64,000 bases of DNA. It comes from Chitinophaga sp. HK235. GTDB lineage: Bacteria; Bacteroidota; Bacteroidia; Chitinophagales; Chitinophagaceae. Shown one piece after another: positions 43,293 through 52,657 of the stretch. Position 1 is the first letter of the stretch, and every line of letters begins with the position of its first letter. The notes under the pieces are model-generated. The model did no database searches. It saw only the letters and a list, made by a program, of their open reading frames with translations, and had not been told where the DNA came from. The position numbers and the translations under genes were made by a program. The stretch covers positions 6,384,501-6,448,500 of the forward strand of contig NZ_CP073766.1 of NCBI RefSeq assembly GCF_018255755.1, given 5' to 3'.

Positions 43293-44228
43293 ATGGCAAA
43301 TTGCTGGTTTTGTTATAAAGATGCAGGTGATAAGCAATATCATAACAGATGTTGTGTGAATTTTTTTGGTAAGCAGAAAGTACCGGAATTAATACTTGAT
43401 AAACAATTGCTTCAACAACTGGCAGAAAAAACCATTAATCAGAGAATTGCCATTACAGGGGTGCAACCTAAACTATCTGTTACACTCGAGAATATCGATG
43501 GGAATAATCAGGATTCCAGATTGACTATTGTGGGATTATGGGGTGACTACATCCTGAAACCACAACATCATGGATATCATATGATGCCGGAAAATGAAGA
43601 TTTGACCATGCATTTGGCTTCTTTATTCAAAATACAGGTATGTCAGCATACATTGATAAAAGCAACGGATGGTAGCATGGTTTATCTGGCGAAAAGACTT
43701 GACAGGGAAAACGGCAGGAAAATTCATATGGAAGACTTTTGTCAGCTATCGGAATTTCTGACAGAAAACAAGTACAAGGGTTCTTATGAGAAAATTGGAA
43801 AGCTGATAACAAAATATTGTACCAACACAGGGTTGGATTTACTCAATTATTTTGAATTGGTAATATTTTCCTATCTCACGGGGAATAATGATATGCATCT
43901 GAAAAATTTTTCACTACTGCATCGGGAAAAAGAAATATTATTAAGTCCTGCTTATGATTTATTGAATGTAAACCTTGTTAATCCTGCAGATGATGAAGAT
44001 CTAGCTTTAACGCTAAATGCCAAAAAGAAAAGATTAAAATTGTCAGACATTATTGCATTTGCGAACAGTTTAAATATTCCCGAAAAAGTCAGGCAGCATA
44101 CATTTAAGAAATTTATGTCAATCAACGATAAAGTTGAATCGCTGATTGATGCTTCCTTTTTGGATGAGAATAGTAAAAATAGATACAAATTAATATGGAA
44201 CCAAAAGCAACGGATTTTTGAAGCGTAA
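43293..44228 (+). CDS. hipT: HipT-like Ser/Thr kinase toxin (HipA core kinase)
   Basis: 311 aa. HipA-fold kinase: nucleotide Lys in DYILKP (Lys89), catalytic Asp200 in GNNDMHLKNFS and metal Asp222 in SPAYDLL. The Gly-rich loop is ITGVQPK (54-60), preceded by Ala53-Ile-Thr55 where E. coli HipT, as I recall, has autophosphorylated Ser-Ile-Ser. The N-terminus MANCWFCY...HNRCC (Cys4, Cys7, His17, Cys20) looks like a zinc knuckle. ATG 43275 is an alternative overlapping start. HipA-type kinases inactivate an aminoacyl-tRNA synthetase; the target here is unknown. Confidence 0.88.
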   Translation: MANCWFCYKDAGDKQYHNRCCVNFFGKQKVPELILDKQLLQQLAEKTINQRIAITGVQPKLSVTLENIDGNNQDSRLTIVGLWGDYILKPQHHGYHMMPENEDLTMHLASLFKIQVCQHTLIKATDGSMVYLAKRLDRENGRKIHMEDFCQLSEFLTENKYKGSYEKIGKLITKYCTNTGLDLLNYFELVIFSYLTGNNDMHLKNFSLLHREKEILLSPAYDLLNVNLVNPADDEDLALTLNAKKKRLKLSDIIAFANSLNIPEKVRQHTFKKFMSINDKVESLIDASFLDENSKNRYKLIWNQKQRIFEA

Positions 44229-44230
44229 CA

Positions 44231-44773
44231 TCACTCTTTCACCAGCGCCCACATATTAATATCAAACAACCTTCCGTCCCATTCCATCCATTTTTTAAGC
44301 GTTCCTTCCTGATGGAAGCCGTTTTTGACGAGCACTCTTTCAGAAGGGGTGTTGGCGGGCATCACTTCTGCTTCGATGCGACTGAGCTGTAATTCCCGGA
44401 AGCCGAATCTGACCATTTCGAGGATAGCTTCGGTCATGAGGCCACGGCCCCAGTGGGGGTGGGCGAGGGCGTATACGATGACGCCGCGGTGTATTTGGGG
44501 GAAGCTGTTGAAGCCGATGGTACCGATGAGTTTGGACTGGCCTTTGAGGGTGATGCCCCATCGGATGCCCAGCTGATCTTTATAGCGGTGATGGAAGTAG
44601 GTGATCACTCTTTCGGCGTCCAGTATGCTTTTGAGGGGCATGACATGGTAATATTCCGTGACGCGTGGATCTCCGAAGAGTTCGAGGATATCAGGGGCAT
44701 GGGAGGGTTGAAGTTCGATCAGGTCCAGCCTTTGGGTGTGGAGTTCAGGGAATATATTCGGTAATGGGTGCAT
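44231..44773 (-). CDS. GNAT N-acetyltransferase (RimJ/RimL type)
   Basis: 180 aa with the RimJ/RimL start pattern (HTQRLDLIELQPSHAPDILELFGDP), the acetyl-CoA loop HPHWGRGLMTEAILEM (Q/RxxGxG-like) and the terminal ANTPSERVLVKNGFHQEGTLKKW. It could acetylate ribosomal protein N-termini or amino sugars; no specific substrate can be named. It is convergent with hipT (2-bp gap) and downstream of mnmA, but a terminator separates them. Confidence 0.88.
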   Translation of the reverse strand: MHPLPNIFPELHTQRLDLIELQPSHAPDILELFGDPRVTEYYHVMPLKSILDAERVITYFHHRYKDQLGIRWGITLKGQSKLIGTIGFNSFPQIHRGVIVYALAHPHWGRGLMTEAILEMVRFGFRELQLSRIEAEVMPANTPSERVLVKNGFHQEGTLKKWMEWDGRLFDINMWALVKE

Positions 44774-44804
44774 ACAATTGTGGTTATCAAACTAAAGTAC
44801 ATAA

Positions 44805-44831
44805 AAAGGGCGGGATAAATTCCCGCCCTTT
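44805..44831 (-). terminator. Terminator of mnmA
   Basis: 11-bp perfect stem (44805-44815 with 44821-44831), 5-nt loop, followed on the minus strand by a short T-run. Confidence 0.8.
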
Positions 44832-44855
44832 CTGTGATATGATGAAAAAGGTTTG

Positions 44856-45962
44856 TTACAATGTGATCGGGCCGCGTTGGATGATGCCACCGCCGATTAC
44901 GTCGTCGCCTTCGTAGAACACGGCGGATTGCCCGGGGGCGATGCCTTTTACGTCTTCGAAGAAATTGACTTTTACTTTGCCGTCTTCGTTGTAAAGGGTA
45001 CTCAGGGCGCCGGGATCTTTATACCGTATTTTGGTGATGGCTTCGAATCCGTCGGTGATGGTTTCATATTTACCCATGTTGAGGCCGCTTACAAACATTT
45101 CGTTTTTCCTCAGTTCATCTTCGTTGCCGAGGACGACGGTGTTGGTTTCCGGGATGATTTCGGTGACGAACACAGGGCGTCCGAGGGCGATATCGAGGCC
45201 TTTACGCTGGCCGATGGTGTAGAAGGGGTAACCTTTGTGTTTACCCACGATAGTGCCGTCGGCGAGCACAAAATTGCCGCCGTTGACTCTTTCTTCCAGG
45301 CCTTCCACTTTCCTTTTGAGGAATCCGCGGTAATCGTTATCGGGCACGAAGCAGATTTCATAGCTTTCTGCTTTTTTGGCCAGTTCGGGGTATCCGAAGT
45401 CGAAGGCCATCTGCCTGATTTCTGTTTTGCGGTACTTGCCTAAAGGGAGGAGGGTGCGGGAAAGTACATCCTGCTGGATGCCCCACAGCACATAACTCTG
45501 GTCTTTTGTTTCGTCGATGCCTTTGCTGATGACCATGCGGCCGTTGTAGTGGCGGCGGATCTGACCGTAGTGTCCGGTAGCAATAAAATCACAGTCCATG
45601 GCATCAGCTCTTTTCATCAGGGCGCGCCATTTGATATGTGTATTGCACAACACACAGGGGTTGGGAGTACGTCCTGCAATATATTCGTCTACGAAGTTAT
45701 TGATGACAAAGTCCCCGAATTCGTCGCGGATGTCCAGCACAAAATGTGGAAATCCATGATGTACCGCGGCTGCGCGGGCATCATTGAAAGAGTCGAGGTT
45801 ACAGCAGCCGGTTTCCTTCTTACTGGAACCAGCAGAAGCATAATCCCAGGTTTTCATGGTGATGCCCACCACTTCATAGCCCTGTTCATGCAACATCAGC
45901 GCTGTAACGGTACTGTCGATACCACCGCTCATGGCCACCAGCACTTTACCATGCTTGCTCAT
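44856..45962 (-). CDS. mnmA: tRNA-specific 2-thiouridylase
   Basis: 368 aa. Installs the 2-thio group on U34 of Lys, Glu and Gln tRNAs using ATP and persulfide sulfur. PP-loop AMSGGIDST at 10-18, nucleophile Cys106 in NPCVLCN and the persulfide Cys204 in YEICFVPDNDYRGF. Length and motifs are complete. A TAnnTTTG box lies upstream (45983-45990). Monocistronic. Confidence 0.96.
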   Translation of the reverse strand: MSKHGKVLVAMSGGIDSTVTALMLHEQGYEVVGITMKTWDYASAGSSKKETGCCNLDSFNDARAAAVHHGFPHFVLDIRDEFGDFVINNFVDEYIAGRTPNPCVLCNTHIKWRALMKRADAMDCDFIATGHYGQIRRHYNGRMVISKGIDETKDQSYVLWGIQQDVLSRTLLPLGKYRKTEIRQMAFDFGYPELAKKAESYEICFVPDNDYRGFLKRKVEGLEERVNGGNFVLADGTIVGKHKGYPFYTIGQRKGLDIALGRPVFVTEIIPETNTVVLGNEDELRKNEMFVSGLNMGKYETITDGFEAITKIRYKDPGALSTLYNEDGKVKVNFFEDVKGIAPGQSAVFYEGDDVIGGGIIQRGPITL

Positions 45963-45982
45963 TTTTTAAAAGTTTAAGGACG

Positions 45983-45990
45983 CAAATTTA
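45983..45990 (-). promoter_or_regulatory. Promoter -7 box (TAAATTTG) of mnmA
   Basis: Exact TAnnTTTG on the minus strand 20 bp before the ATG; no well-spaced -33 element is seen. Confidence 0.4.
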
Positions 45991-46162
45991 CTGAAAATCC
46001 AGGCAAACGCCTATTGATAGAATTAATGGGGGCATTGAGACTGATTATGAGATTGTATCATTTTAACCAGTTTTAGCTAATATTTGTCCACACACTACAA
46101 TTTGTTAAATCAACATTATATATTTAATGTGTCAAGAACCTATTTAGCATAATTTAGAAGCA

Positions 46163-47656
46163 ATGCTGCATACATTAAACAAAGAGTATATATTAAGCAG
46201 TGCGAATTCCGGCGTTCATGAAAAAACCTTCCATTTCCCGGAAAAGATCCTGCAGTTTGGTACCGGTGTGCTTTTGCGCGGACTGGTAGATTATCTGGTT
46301 GACAAGGCCAACCGTAATGGTATTTATGAGGGTCGTATTGTGGTGGTAAAGTCTACCGATGGGGATACTACCGAATTCAGCAACCAGGACGGCCTTTTTA
46401 CCACGCATATCAAAGGGATTGCCCAGGGAGAACTGGTTGACCAGGTACTGATCAATTCTTCTATTAGCCGGGTTTTGCAATCGAATGCAGATTGGCAAGC
46501 TGTGCTGGGCGCGGTTCGGCAGCCGGCGTTGCAAACCATCATTTCCAATACCACGGAAGTGGGCATCCAGTACGTACCGGAGAAAATCGGTGCGTCTGCA
46601 CCGGCCTCTTTCCCTGGCAAACTGCTGGCAGTGCTGAAAGAGCGGTATGACTATTTCCAGGGCAGCGCCAACACGGGCTTTGTGATCGTACCCACTGAAC
46701 TGGTGGTGGACAACGGTCGTTTATTAAAAGAAATCGTATTAAAGCTGGCAGCATATAACGACATGCCGGCCACTTTTATACAATGGATTGAAACAGACAA
46801 CCGCTTCTGTAATTCACTGGTAGACCGTATTGTGCCGGGTAAACCCCGTAACCTGGCAGAGATAGCGCAACAGGCTGGTTATACAGACAAACTGTGGATT
46901 GAAGTAGAACCTTTCCTGCTGTGGGCGATAGAGGGAGATGAACATATACAGTCTGTACTGGGTTTTCATAAGACTGATGAGCGGATGCTGATCACACCCA
47001 GCATCGTTCCGTTCCGGGAGCAGAAACTCCGTATCCTGAATGGCAGCCATACGGCGGCAGTACCGCTGGCCTTCCTTTCGGGATTAAATACAGTATATGA
47101 ATGTATGCAGGACGAATACATGCGGCATTTCTTCCATGAAGTGATACTCCGGGAGATACTGCCTACTATCCAGGACACCTGTCCGCAAGCCACCAGCTTC
47201 GCACAGGACGTACTGGATCGTTTTGCCAATCCATTCATCGCACACAAGCTCATCAGCATTACTTTCCAGGAAAGTTCCAAAATGAATGCGCGCAATGTGC
47301 GTACACTCGTGCGTTATTATCATCAATATAAAACCATACCCGAATACATGAGTCTTGGTTTCGCGGCTATGCTCCTGTTCCTGAAGCCCACCCGTGTTGA
47401 AGACGGTAAATACTTCGGAATGCGCGGTACAGAAGAATACACGATCACGGACGATAACGCTCCCATTTTTGCTGCCCACTGGGCCAGTTATACTTCGGCC
47501 CTGCAGCTGGCAGAACGGGTATGTGCAGATGAGAAACTGTGGGAATCAGATCTGGCCACCATCCCTCATTTTGCGGAAAAAGTGGCTGCCCACCTCGAAG
47601 AACTGATGAAAAACGGCGTGAAAAACTTTATGCAACTGCAGCAACAAAAAAACTAA
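46163..47656 (+). CDS. uxaB: Tagaturonate reductase (altronate oxidoreductase)
   Basis: 497 aa, polyol-specific long-chain dehydrogenase family. Interconverts D-tagaturonate and D-altronate with NAD(H) in galacturonate catabolism. The Rossmann start ILQFGTGVLLRGLVDYLVDKAN (residues about 29-50) and the catalytic region LRILNGSHTAAVPLAF are seen. First gene of uxaB-uxaC-kdgK-kdgA-exuT; uxaC follows after 9 bp. Its partner uxaA lies at 53.4-55.0 kb on the other strand. Confidence 0.93.
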   Translation: MLHTLNKEYILSSANSGVHEKTFHFPEKILQFGTGVLLRGLVDYLVDKANRNGIYEGRIVVVKSTDGDTTEFSNQDGLFTTHIKGIAQGELVDQVLINSSISRVLQSNADWQAVLGAVRQPALQTIISNTTEVGIQYVPEKIGASAPASFPGKLLAVLKERYDYFQGSANTGFVIVPTELVVDNGRLLKEIVLKLAAYNDMPATFIQWIETDNRFCNSLVDRIVPGKPRNLAEIAQQAGYTDKLWIEVEPFLLWAIEGDEHIQSVLGFHKTDERMLITPSIVPFREQKLRILNGSHTAAVPLAFLSGLNTVYECMQDEYMRHFFHEVILREILPTIQDTCPQATSFAQDVLDRFANPFIAHKLISITFQESSKMNARNVRTLVRYYHQYKTIPEYMSLGFAAMLLFLKPTRVEDGKYFGMRGTEEYTITDDNAPIFAAHWASYTSALQLAERVCADEKLWESDLATIPHFAEKVAAHLEELMKNGVKNFMQLQQQKN

Positions 47657-47665
47657 TCACAGTAT

Positions 47666-49060
47666 ATGAAGGGATTTCTGACCGAAGATTTTTTACTGCA
47701 AACAGAAACGGCTAAACGACTATATTTTGATTATGCACAGTCCATGCCGGTGATAGATTATCATAATCACCTGCCACCGGACGAAATAGCCCAAAATAAG
47801 GTATTTGAGAACCTCACCGCCATCTGGCTGAGAGGTGATCATTACAAATGGCGCGCTATGCGTGCCAATGGAGTGGCGGAAACGTTTATCACTGGCAACG
47901 CTGACGACTATACGAAATTTCGGCACTGGGCGGCTACCACGCCCTATACTATGCGTAACCCGCTCTATCACTGGTCGCATATGGAACTGAAAAATCCTTT
48001 CGGTATCACTGACCTCCTGAGCGAAGCCACTGCGCCCAAAATCTGGGAGCAGGCCAACGAAAGGCTGCCACAACTCTCCACCCAGGCCCTGCTGCAACAT
48101 TTTAAGGTGGAAGTGGTATGTACCACCGATGACCCTACTGATTCGCTGGAACATCATCGGGCAGTAGCGCATCAGCCTTTTGGCACCCGTGTGCTGCCTA
48201 CTTTCCGGCCAGACAAAGCCATGGCTGTGGAAAACCCGGCCATGTTCAACGCTTTTGTGGATAAGCTGGCGGAAGTGACCAACAAAGACATACGGTCTTA
48301 TAATGATCTGGTAGAAGCCCTGCGCCTGCGGCATGACTATTTCCATGAAATGGGCGGGCGGCTGAGCGACCATGGTATTAATACCTTCAGCTTTGCGGCT
48401 TACACGCAAAAAGAGCTGGACAATATTTTCTCCCAGGCCCGGCAAAATCAGCCTGCCACCGCTCACGAAAGTGAGCAGTTTAAGACGGCCCTGCTGCTGC
48501 AGATCTGCGAATGGAACCATGAAAAAGGCTGGGCACAGCAGTTTCATGCAGGTGCCATCCGCAACAACAATTCCCGTCTGCTGCAGCTGCTGGGTGCAGA
48601 TGCCGGTGTAGACTCCATTGGCGACTGGAACATGGCATCGGCCATGAGCGCCTTCTTTAATGAACTGGATAAGAAAGACAAACTGGCAAAGACCATCCTC
48701 TATAATCTCAATCCGGCCTGGAATGAAGTGTTTGCTACTATGGCGGGCAATTTTCAGGATGGCACGGTGCCTGGTAAAATTCAGTTCGGGTCTGGCTGGT
48801 GGTTCCTCGACCAGAAAGACGGTATGGAGAAACAAATCAATACCCTGAGCAATATGGGGCTGCTGAGCCGTTTTGTAGGCATGCTGACAGATTCCAGGAG
48901 TTTTCTATCTTTTCCCCGCCATGAATATTTTCGTCGTATTTTGTGCAATCTCATTGGCCGTGATGTGGAAAACGGTGAATTGCCCAACGACATTCCGTGG
49001 TTAGGGAAGATGGTCCAGGATATTTGTTACTACAACGCTAAAGCATATTTTGATTTTTAG
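47666..49060 (+). CDS. uxaC: Glucuronate/galacturonate isomerase
   Basis: 464 aa, amidohydrolase-superfamily uronate isomerase that converts glucuronate to fructuronate and galacturonate to tagaturonate. Metal site His33-x-His35 in VIDYHNHLPP, FKVEVVCTTDDPTDSLEHH, and the C-terminal TDSRSFLSFPRHEYFRRILCN. Its stop codon directly abuts the kdgK ATG. Confidence 0.96.
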   Translation: MKGFLTEDFLLQTETAKRLYFDYAQSMPVIDYHNHLPPDEIAQNKVFENLTAIWLRGDHYKWRAMRANGVAETFITGNADDYTKFRHWAATTPYTMRNPLYHWSHMELKNPFGITDLLSEATAPKIWEQANERLPQLSTQALLQHFKVEVVCTTDDPTDSLEHHRAVAHQPFGTRVLPTFRPDKAMAVENPAMFNAFVDKLAEVTNKDIRSYNDLVEALRLRHDYFHEMGGRLSDHGINTFSFAAYTQKELDNIFSQARQNQPATAHESEQFKTALLLQICEWNHEKGWAQQFHAGAIRNNNSRLLQLLGADAGVDSIGDWNMASAMSAFFNELDKKDKLAKTILYNLNPAWNEVFATMAGNFQDGTVPGKIQFGSGWWFLDQKDGMEKQINTLSNMGLLSRFVGMLTDSRSFLSFPRHEYFRRILCNLIGRDVENGELPNDIPWLGKMVQDICYYNAKAYFDF

Positions 49061-50059
49061 ATGAAGTCTGTAAAAGTTATCACCTTTGGAGAACTGCTGT
49101 TACGCTTGTCTCCCGACCTGGCCAACAACAACTCGGCTGTTTATGTAGGTGGCGCAGAAGCCAATGTAGCTGCGGCATTGGGCCGCTGGGGTACGCCGGT
49201 GGCGTATATCAGCAAAGTGCCGGAAAACGGTTTTTCGAAAGAGGTGCTGCGGCAGCTGAGCGACAGAGGCATTGCCACCGACAGGATGCTGTGGGGCGGC
49301 GACCGTATCGGTATTTATTACCTGGCTCAGGGCAGCGACCTTAAACATGCGGAAGTGGTGTACGACCGCAAGTATTCTTCCTTTAGCCAGATAGTACCGG
49401 GAACGGTAAACTGGGACGAGTTGCTGGGAGATGCTGAATGGTTCCACTGGAGCGCTATCAGCCCGGCACTGAATCCGGATGCGGTGCTGATCTGCAAAGA
49501 GGTGCTGGAAGCAGCTACCCGCAAAGGAATGACCATCTCCACTGATCTTAATTACCGCAGCAAACTGTGGCAATACGGTAAAAAGCCCCACGAAGTGATG
49601 CCGGAGCTGGTGGCATATTGTGATGTAGTGATGGGTAATATCTGGGCTGCCAATAACATGCTGGACACCCCGCTGGATACGGCCGCACTGGAAGCCGATA
49701 CCCGGGAAGTCTATCTGCAGGAAGCCATAAAAGTGGCAGCCGCAATAACGGAGCAGCATAAACGCTGCAAACGGGTGGCCTTCACCTTCCGTTTCAGTAA
49801 AGCAACTACACACAATTTATACTATGCCTTCTACTATCATAACGGACAGGTAAGTATTTCCCGCGAATATGAAACCAACGATGTGGTAGACAGAGTAGGT
49901 AGCGGCGACTGTTTTATGGCAGGCCTTATCCATGCCCAGCTGCAGGGGAAAGACGACCAGGGCATCATCTCTTATGCTACTGCTGCCGCCTATTCCAAGT
50001 TTTTTGTGAAAGGAGATTTTAACACTACCTCTGCCGAGGATATATTAAAACTGATTTAG
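49061..50059 (+). CDS. kdgK: 2-dehydro-3-deoxygluconokinase (PfkB family)
   Basis: 332-aa ribokinase-fold sugar kinase. N-terminal ITFGELLLRLSP and GGAEANVAAALGRWG, and the anion-hole/catalytic motif DRVGSGDCFMAGL (Asp) are diagnostic. Between uronate isomerase and KDPG aldolase its substrate is almost certainly 2-keto-3-deoxygluconate, giving KDPG. Spacing to kdgA is 1 bp. Confidence 0.93.
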   Translation: MKSVKVITFGELLLRLSPDLANNNSAVYVGGAEANVAAALGRWGTPVAYISKVPENGFSKEVLRQLSDRGIATDRMLWGGDRIGIYYLAQGSDLKHAEVVYDRKYSSFSQIVPGTVNWDELLGDAEWFHWSAISPALNPDAVLICKEVLEAATRKGMTISTDLNYRSKLWQYGKKPHEVMPELVAYCDVVMGNIWAANNMLDTPLDTAALEADTREVYLQEAIKVAAAITEQHKRCKRVAFTFRFSKATTHNLYYAFYYHNGQVSISREYETNDVVDRVGSGDCFMAGLIHAQLQGKDDQGIISYATAAAYSKFFVKGDFNTTSAEDILKLI

Positions 50060-50060
50060 T

Positions 50061-50723
50061 ATGGCACCACAACCGGAGATTATTATAGCTGCATTTGAGC
50101 AGAGCGGTATCATCCCTGTTTTTTACCATGAAGACGTTGATGTTTGCTGTGAAGTATTACAGGCCTGTTATGATGGTGGGCTGCGGGTATTTGAATTCAC
50201 CAGCAGGGGCGCTAATGCTCAGAAGAATTTCGCAAAGCTGCGGGAACTGAAGCTGGCTAAAATGCCGGACCTCTATCTGGGTATCGGTACTATTAAAAAC
50301 GCTGCTGATGCGGCCACGTATACAGAGCTGGGCGCTGATTTTATCGTTTGCCCGGTTACAGATCCCGAAACCGGCGCTTATTGCCGTTCCAGACAGATAC
50401 TGTGGATCCCTGGCTGTATGACTCCCACAGAAGTGTCTGTGGCGGAGAAACATCAGGCTAAGCTGGTAAAGCTGTTCCCGGGTAATGTATTGGGACCAGG
50501 CTATGTAAAGGCTATCAAGCCACTTTTTCCACAGATGAAATTTATGCCTACCGGTGGTGTAGAACCTACCCGTATCAGCATGGACGCCTGGTTTGATGCC
50601 GGTGTGGTTTGTGTGGGTATGGGCAGTAATCTGTTGTCCAAATCCATGATCGATAGTAGCGATTGGGTATCGCTAAAAGATAAAATTGTGCAAACGATTG
50701 CATTTCTCGAGCCTAAGCCGTAA
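50061..50723 (+). CDS. kdgA: KDPG (2-keto-3-deoxy-6-phosphogluconate) aldolase
   Basis: 220-aa class I aldolase that splits KDPG to pyruvate and glyceraldehyde-3-phosphate. Schiff-base Lys137 in KLVKLFPG, plus FEFTSRGANA, LGIGTIKN and FMPTGGVEPT. It completes the uronate route in this operon. exuT follows 36 bp downstream. Confidence 0.93.
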   Translation: MAPQPEIIIAAFEQSGIIPVFYHEDVDVCCEVLQACYDGGLRVFEFTSRGANAQKNFAKLRELKLAKMPDLYLGIGTIKNAADAATYTELGADFIVCPVTDPETGAYCRSRQILWIPGCMTPTEVSVAEKHQAKLVKLFPGNVLGPGYVKAIKPLFPQMKFMPTGGVEPTRISMDAWFDAGVVCVGMGSNLLSKSMIDSSDWVSLKDKIVQTIAFLEPKP

Positions 50724-50759
50724 TTTGAAGCCAACTTATAATTTTCCAAATCAGCCGTA

Positions 50760-52046
50760 ATGAATTCCACAACTTTAGGTAACTATCGCTGGCGTGTGTG
50801 CGCGCTTCTATTTGTTGCTACTACGATCAACTATATTGACAGGCAGGTGCTTGGTTTGCTGAAAAGTGATCTTTCAAGCGAATTCAACTGGACAGAAAAG
50901 GACTATAGTAACCTGGTCATGATCTTCTCTGCGGCTTACTCTGTCGGGTTATTATTTTTCGGGCGGTTGGTAGACAAAATGGGTTCCAAAAAAGGATACA
51001 GTATTTCCATCGTTGTGTGGAGCCTTTCTGCGATGGCGCATGCGCTGGTGCGGTCTACCATGGGCTTTGGCGTAGTACGTTCCATACTGGGCGTCAGCGA
51101 AGCGGGTAACTTCCCTGCAGCTATCAAATCCACTGCGGAATGGTTTCCCAAAAAGGAAAGGGCCCTGGCTACGGGTATATTCAACAGTGGTTCCAACATC
51201 GCTGCGGTAGTAGGTCCTGTACTGGTATACTGGCTGGCCCGCAACCACGGCTGGCGTCATGCTTTCTTATGGACCGGTGCCATCGGCTTCATCTGGCTGA
51301 TATTATGGTGGGTCTATTATGAAGTGCCCGCCCGTCAGAAAAGACTGAGCAAAACAGAATTTGATCATATCCACTCTGACCAGGAAGTAGAAGAAGCGGC
51401 TCCTCAGCCGGTAAAATGGGGAAAACTGCTGGGTATCAAACAAACCTGGGCTTTTGTGTTCGGAAAGCTGCTCACAGACCCGGTTTGGTGGTTCTTCCTT
51501 TTCTGGCTGCCCGGTTACCTGGAATCTATTTTCCATGTAGACCTCAAAGCCAACCTGGGTTTACCGATCATCATCATTTATTCTGTCACCAGCTTCGGCA
51601 GCATCGGCGGAGGATGGCTTTCTTCCTATCTGATTAAAATTGGATGGCCCATTTTTAAAGCCCGTAAAGTGTCCATGCTGATATTTGCCTGCTGTGTAGT
51701 GCCTATCGTATTTATACAATATACCCACAGTCTGTGGTTCGCGGTAGCACTTATCAGTCTGGCTACTGCTGCGCACCAGGCATGGTCTGCCACCATCTTC
51801 ACCACTGCTTCAGACATGTTCCCCAAAAGGGCTGTCAGCTCTGTCGTAGGCATCGGCGGCATGGCAGGTTCCATTGGTGGTACACTGTTCCCTATCGTGA
51901 TCGGTAGCATGCTGGATTATTATAAAGGCCTGGAGCATATCGGTATTGGTTATAATATCCTTTTTGCGATGTGTGGTGTTGCCTACCTCCTGGCATGGAT
52001 CGTGATGCATTTCTTTGCACCGAAGATGGAACAAGTGAAACTATGA
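50760..52046 (+). CDS. exuT: Hexuronate MFS transporter, ExuT-like
   Basis: 428 aa with 12 hydrophobic segments, of the anion:cation symporter family. The signature INYIDRQVLGLL near the N-terminus and the loop GRLVDKMGSKKGYS support proton-coupled organic-anion uptake. The operon context makes galacturonate/glucuronate the substrate. Last gene of the operon; a hairpin lies 100 bp downstream. Confidence 0.92.
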   Translation: MNSTTLGNYRWRVCALLFVATTINYIDRQVLGLLKSDLSSEFNWTEKDYSNLVMIFSAAYSVGLLFFGRLVDKMGSKKGYSISIVVWSLSAMAHALVRSTMGFGVVRSILGVSEAGNFPAAIKSTAEWFPKKERALATGIFNSGSNIAAVVGPVLVYWLARNHGWRHAFLWTGAIGFIWLILWWVYYEVPARQKRLSKTEFDHIHSDQEVEEAAPQPVKWGKLLGIKQTWAFVFGKLLTDPVWWFFLFWLPGYLESIFHVDLKANLGLPIIIIYSVTSFGSIGGGWLSSYLIKIGWPIFKARKVSMLIFACCVVPIVFIQYTHSLWFAVALISLATAAHQAWSATIFTTASDMFPKRAVSSVVGIGGMAGSIGGTLFPIVIGSMLDYYKGLEHIGIGYNILFAMCGVAYLLAWIVMHFFAPKMEQVKL

Positions 52047-52131
52047 TGAATAGGAGGAATGCTGATATTCCTGATGAGCGAAGATTGAATTGTGATGAAT
52101 GAATGGAATGATGTACATAGATTTCCAATAA

Positions 52132-52374
52132 TCAACAATAAACCGGGCTGACCAAAAAGTAAAAATAAAGCATTTGGTCAGCCTTCTTTTTTAGGTGATA
52201 AATTTTCACTTTTTTCAAACTCAGATCTGACCTTTGATTTACTCTTAGATTAAAGCGACGGAAGTGTTGATTCATTTTGATATCACCGAAGCAACTCTCC
52301 ATCTCCTGTCCCCGCCGTCGTTTAAGTAGATCTCCTTTTTCACTTTTCAGATTTTGCCAGCTCAATTGATGACA
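52132..52374 (-). pseudogene. Transposase C-terminal remnant (IS1182-like)
   Basis: About 80 codons without a proper start (the frame opens at a stop at 52375-52377). The conceptual product reads LKSEKGDLLKRRRGQ then FGDIKMNQHFRRFNLR, matching the conserved C-terminal end of IS1182-family DDE transposases (SEEG..LR..R..EVE..FG.IK.N..FRRF.LRG). The downstream WGL/AHN part is degenerate. No terminal repeats or the rest of the gene are visible. It marks an old insertion inside the uronate region. Confidence 0.7.
52146..52190 (+). terminator. Hairpin terminator downstream of exuT
   Basis: 11-bp perfect stem (52146-52156 with 52173-52183), 16-nt AT-rich loop, then a T-rich run. It overlaps the end of the transposase remnant on the other strand. 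Confidence 0.65.
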
Positions 52375-52407
52375 CTACTTCTGCTGTTAAACGCAGGATA
52401 GTATCTG

Positions 52408-52569
52408 TTATATATGTATCCGTACACTGTATATATATACTGGCATTGCTTCTTTGTACCTATTATGTTCCAGATCTGCACTACCTGCCCAAAACATGCT
52501 GCCATCAGGGCCTTCACTCAAAAATAGTTCACCATAGCCTGTGCGGATTACCATATTCTCTGGCGTCAT
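52408..52569 (-). CDS. Possible small ORF or gene fragment, 53 aa
   Basis: ATG at 52569, TAA at 52408-52410. The product (MTPENMVIRTGYGELFLSEG then PDGSMFWAGSADLEHNRYKE) looks like real protein in composition, but I recognise no family. It is divergent from the PixA-like gene and next to the transposase remnant, so it may be a decayed fragment of a larger gene. Nothing else is visible in 52375-52650. Confidence 0.3.
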   Translation of the reverse strand: MTPENMVIRTGYGELFLSEGPDGSMFWAGSADLEHNRYKEAMPVYIYSVRIHI

Positions 52570-52657
52570 CTTTCAATTGATTTAATGAAATATTAAGAAT
52601 ATCAAAAGATATGATAAAGACATCGTTGTATTATTATCAATCATTGAAATTACAATA

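Noticed and set aside
47720..48835. 371-codon minus-strand open frame inside uxaC
   Set aside because: Shadow of a full-length uxaC; no recognisable domain.
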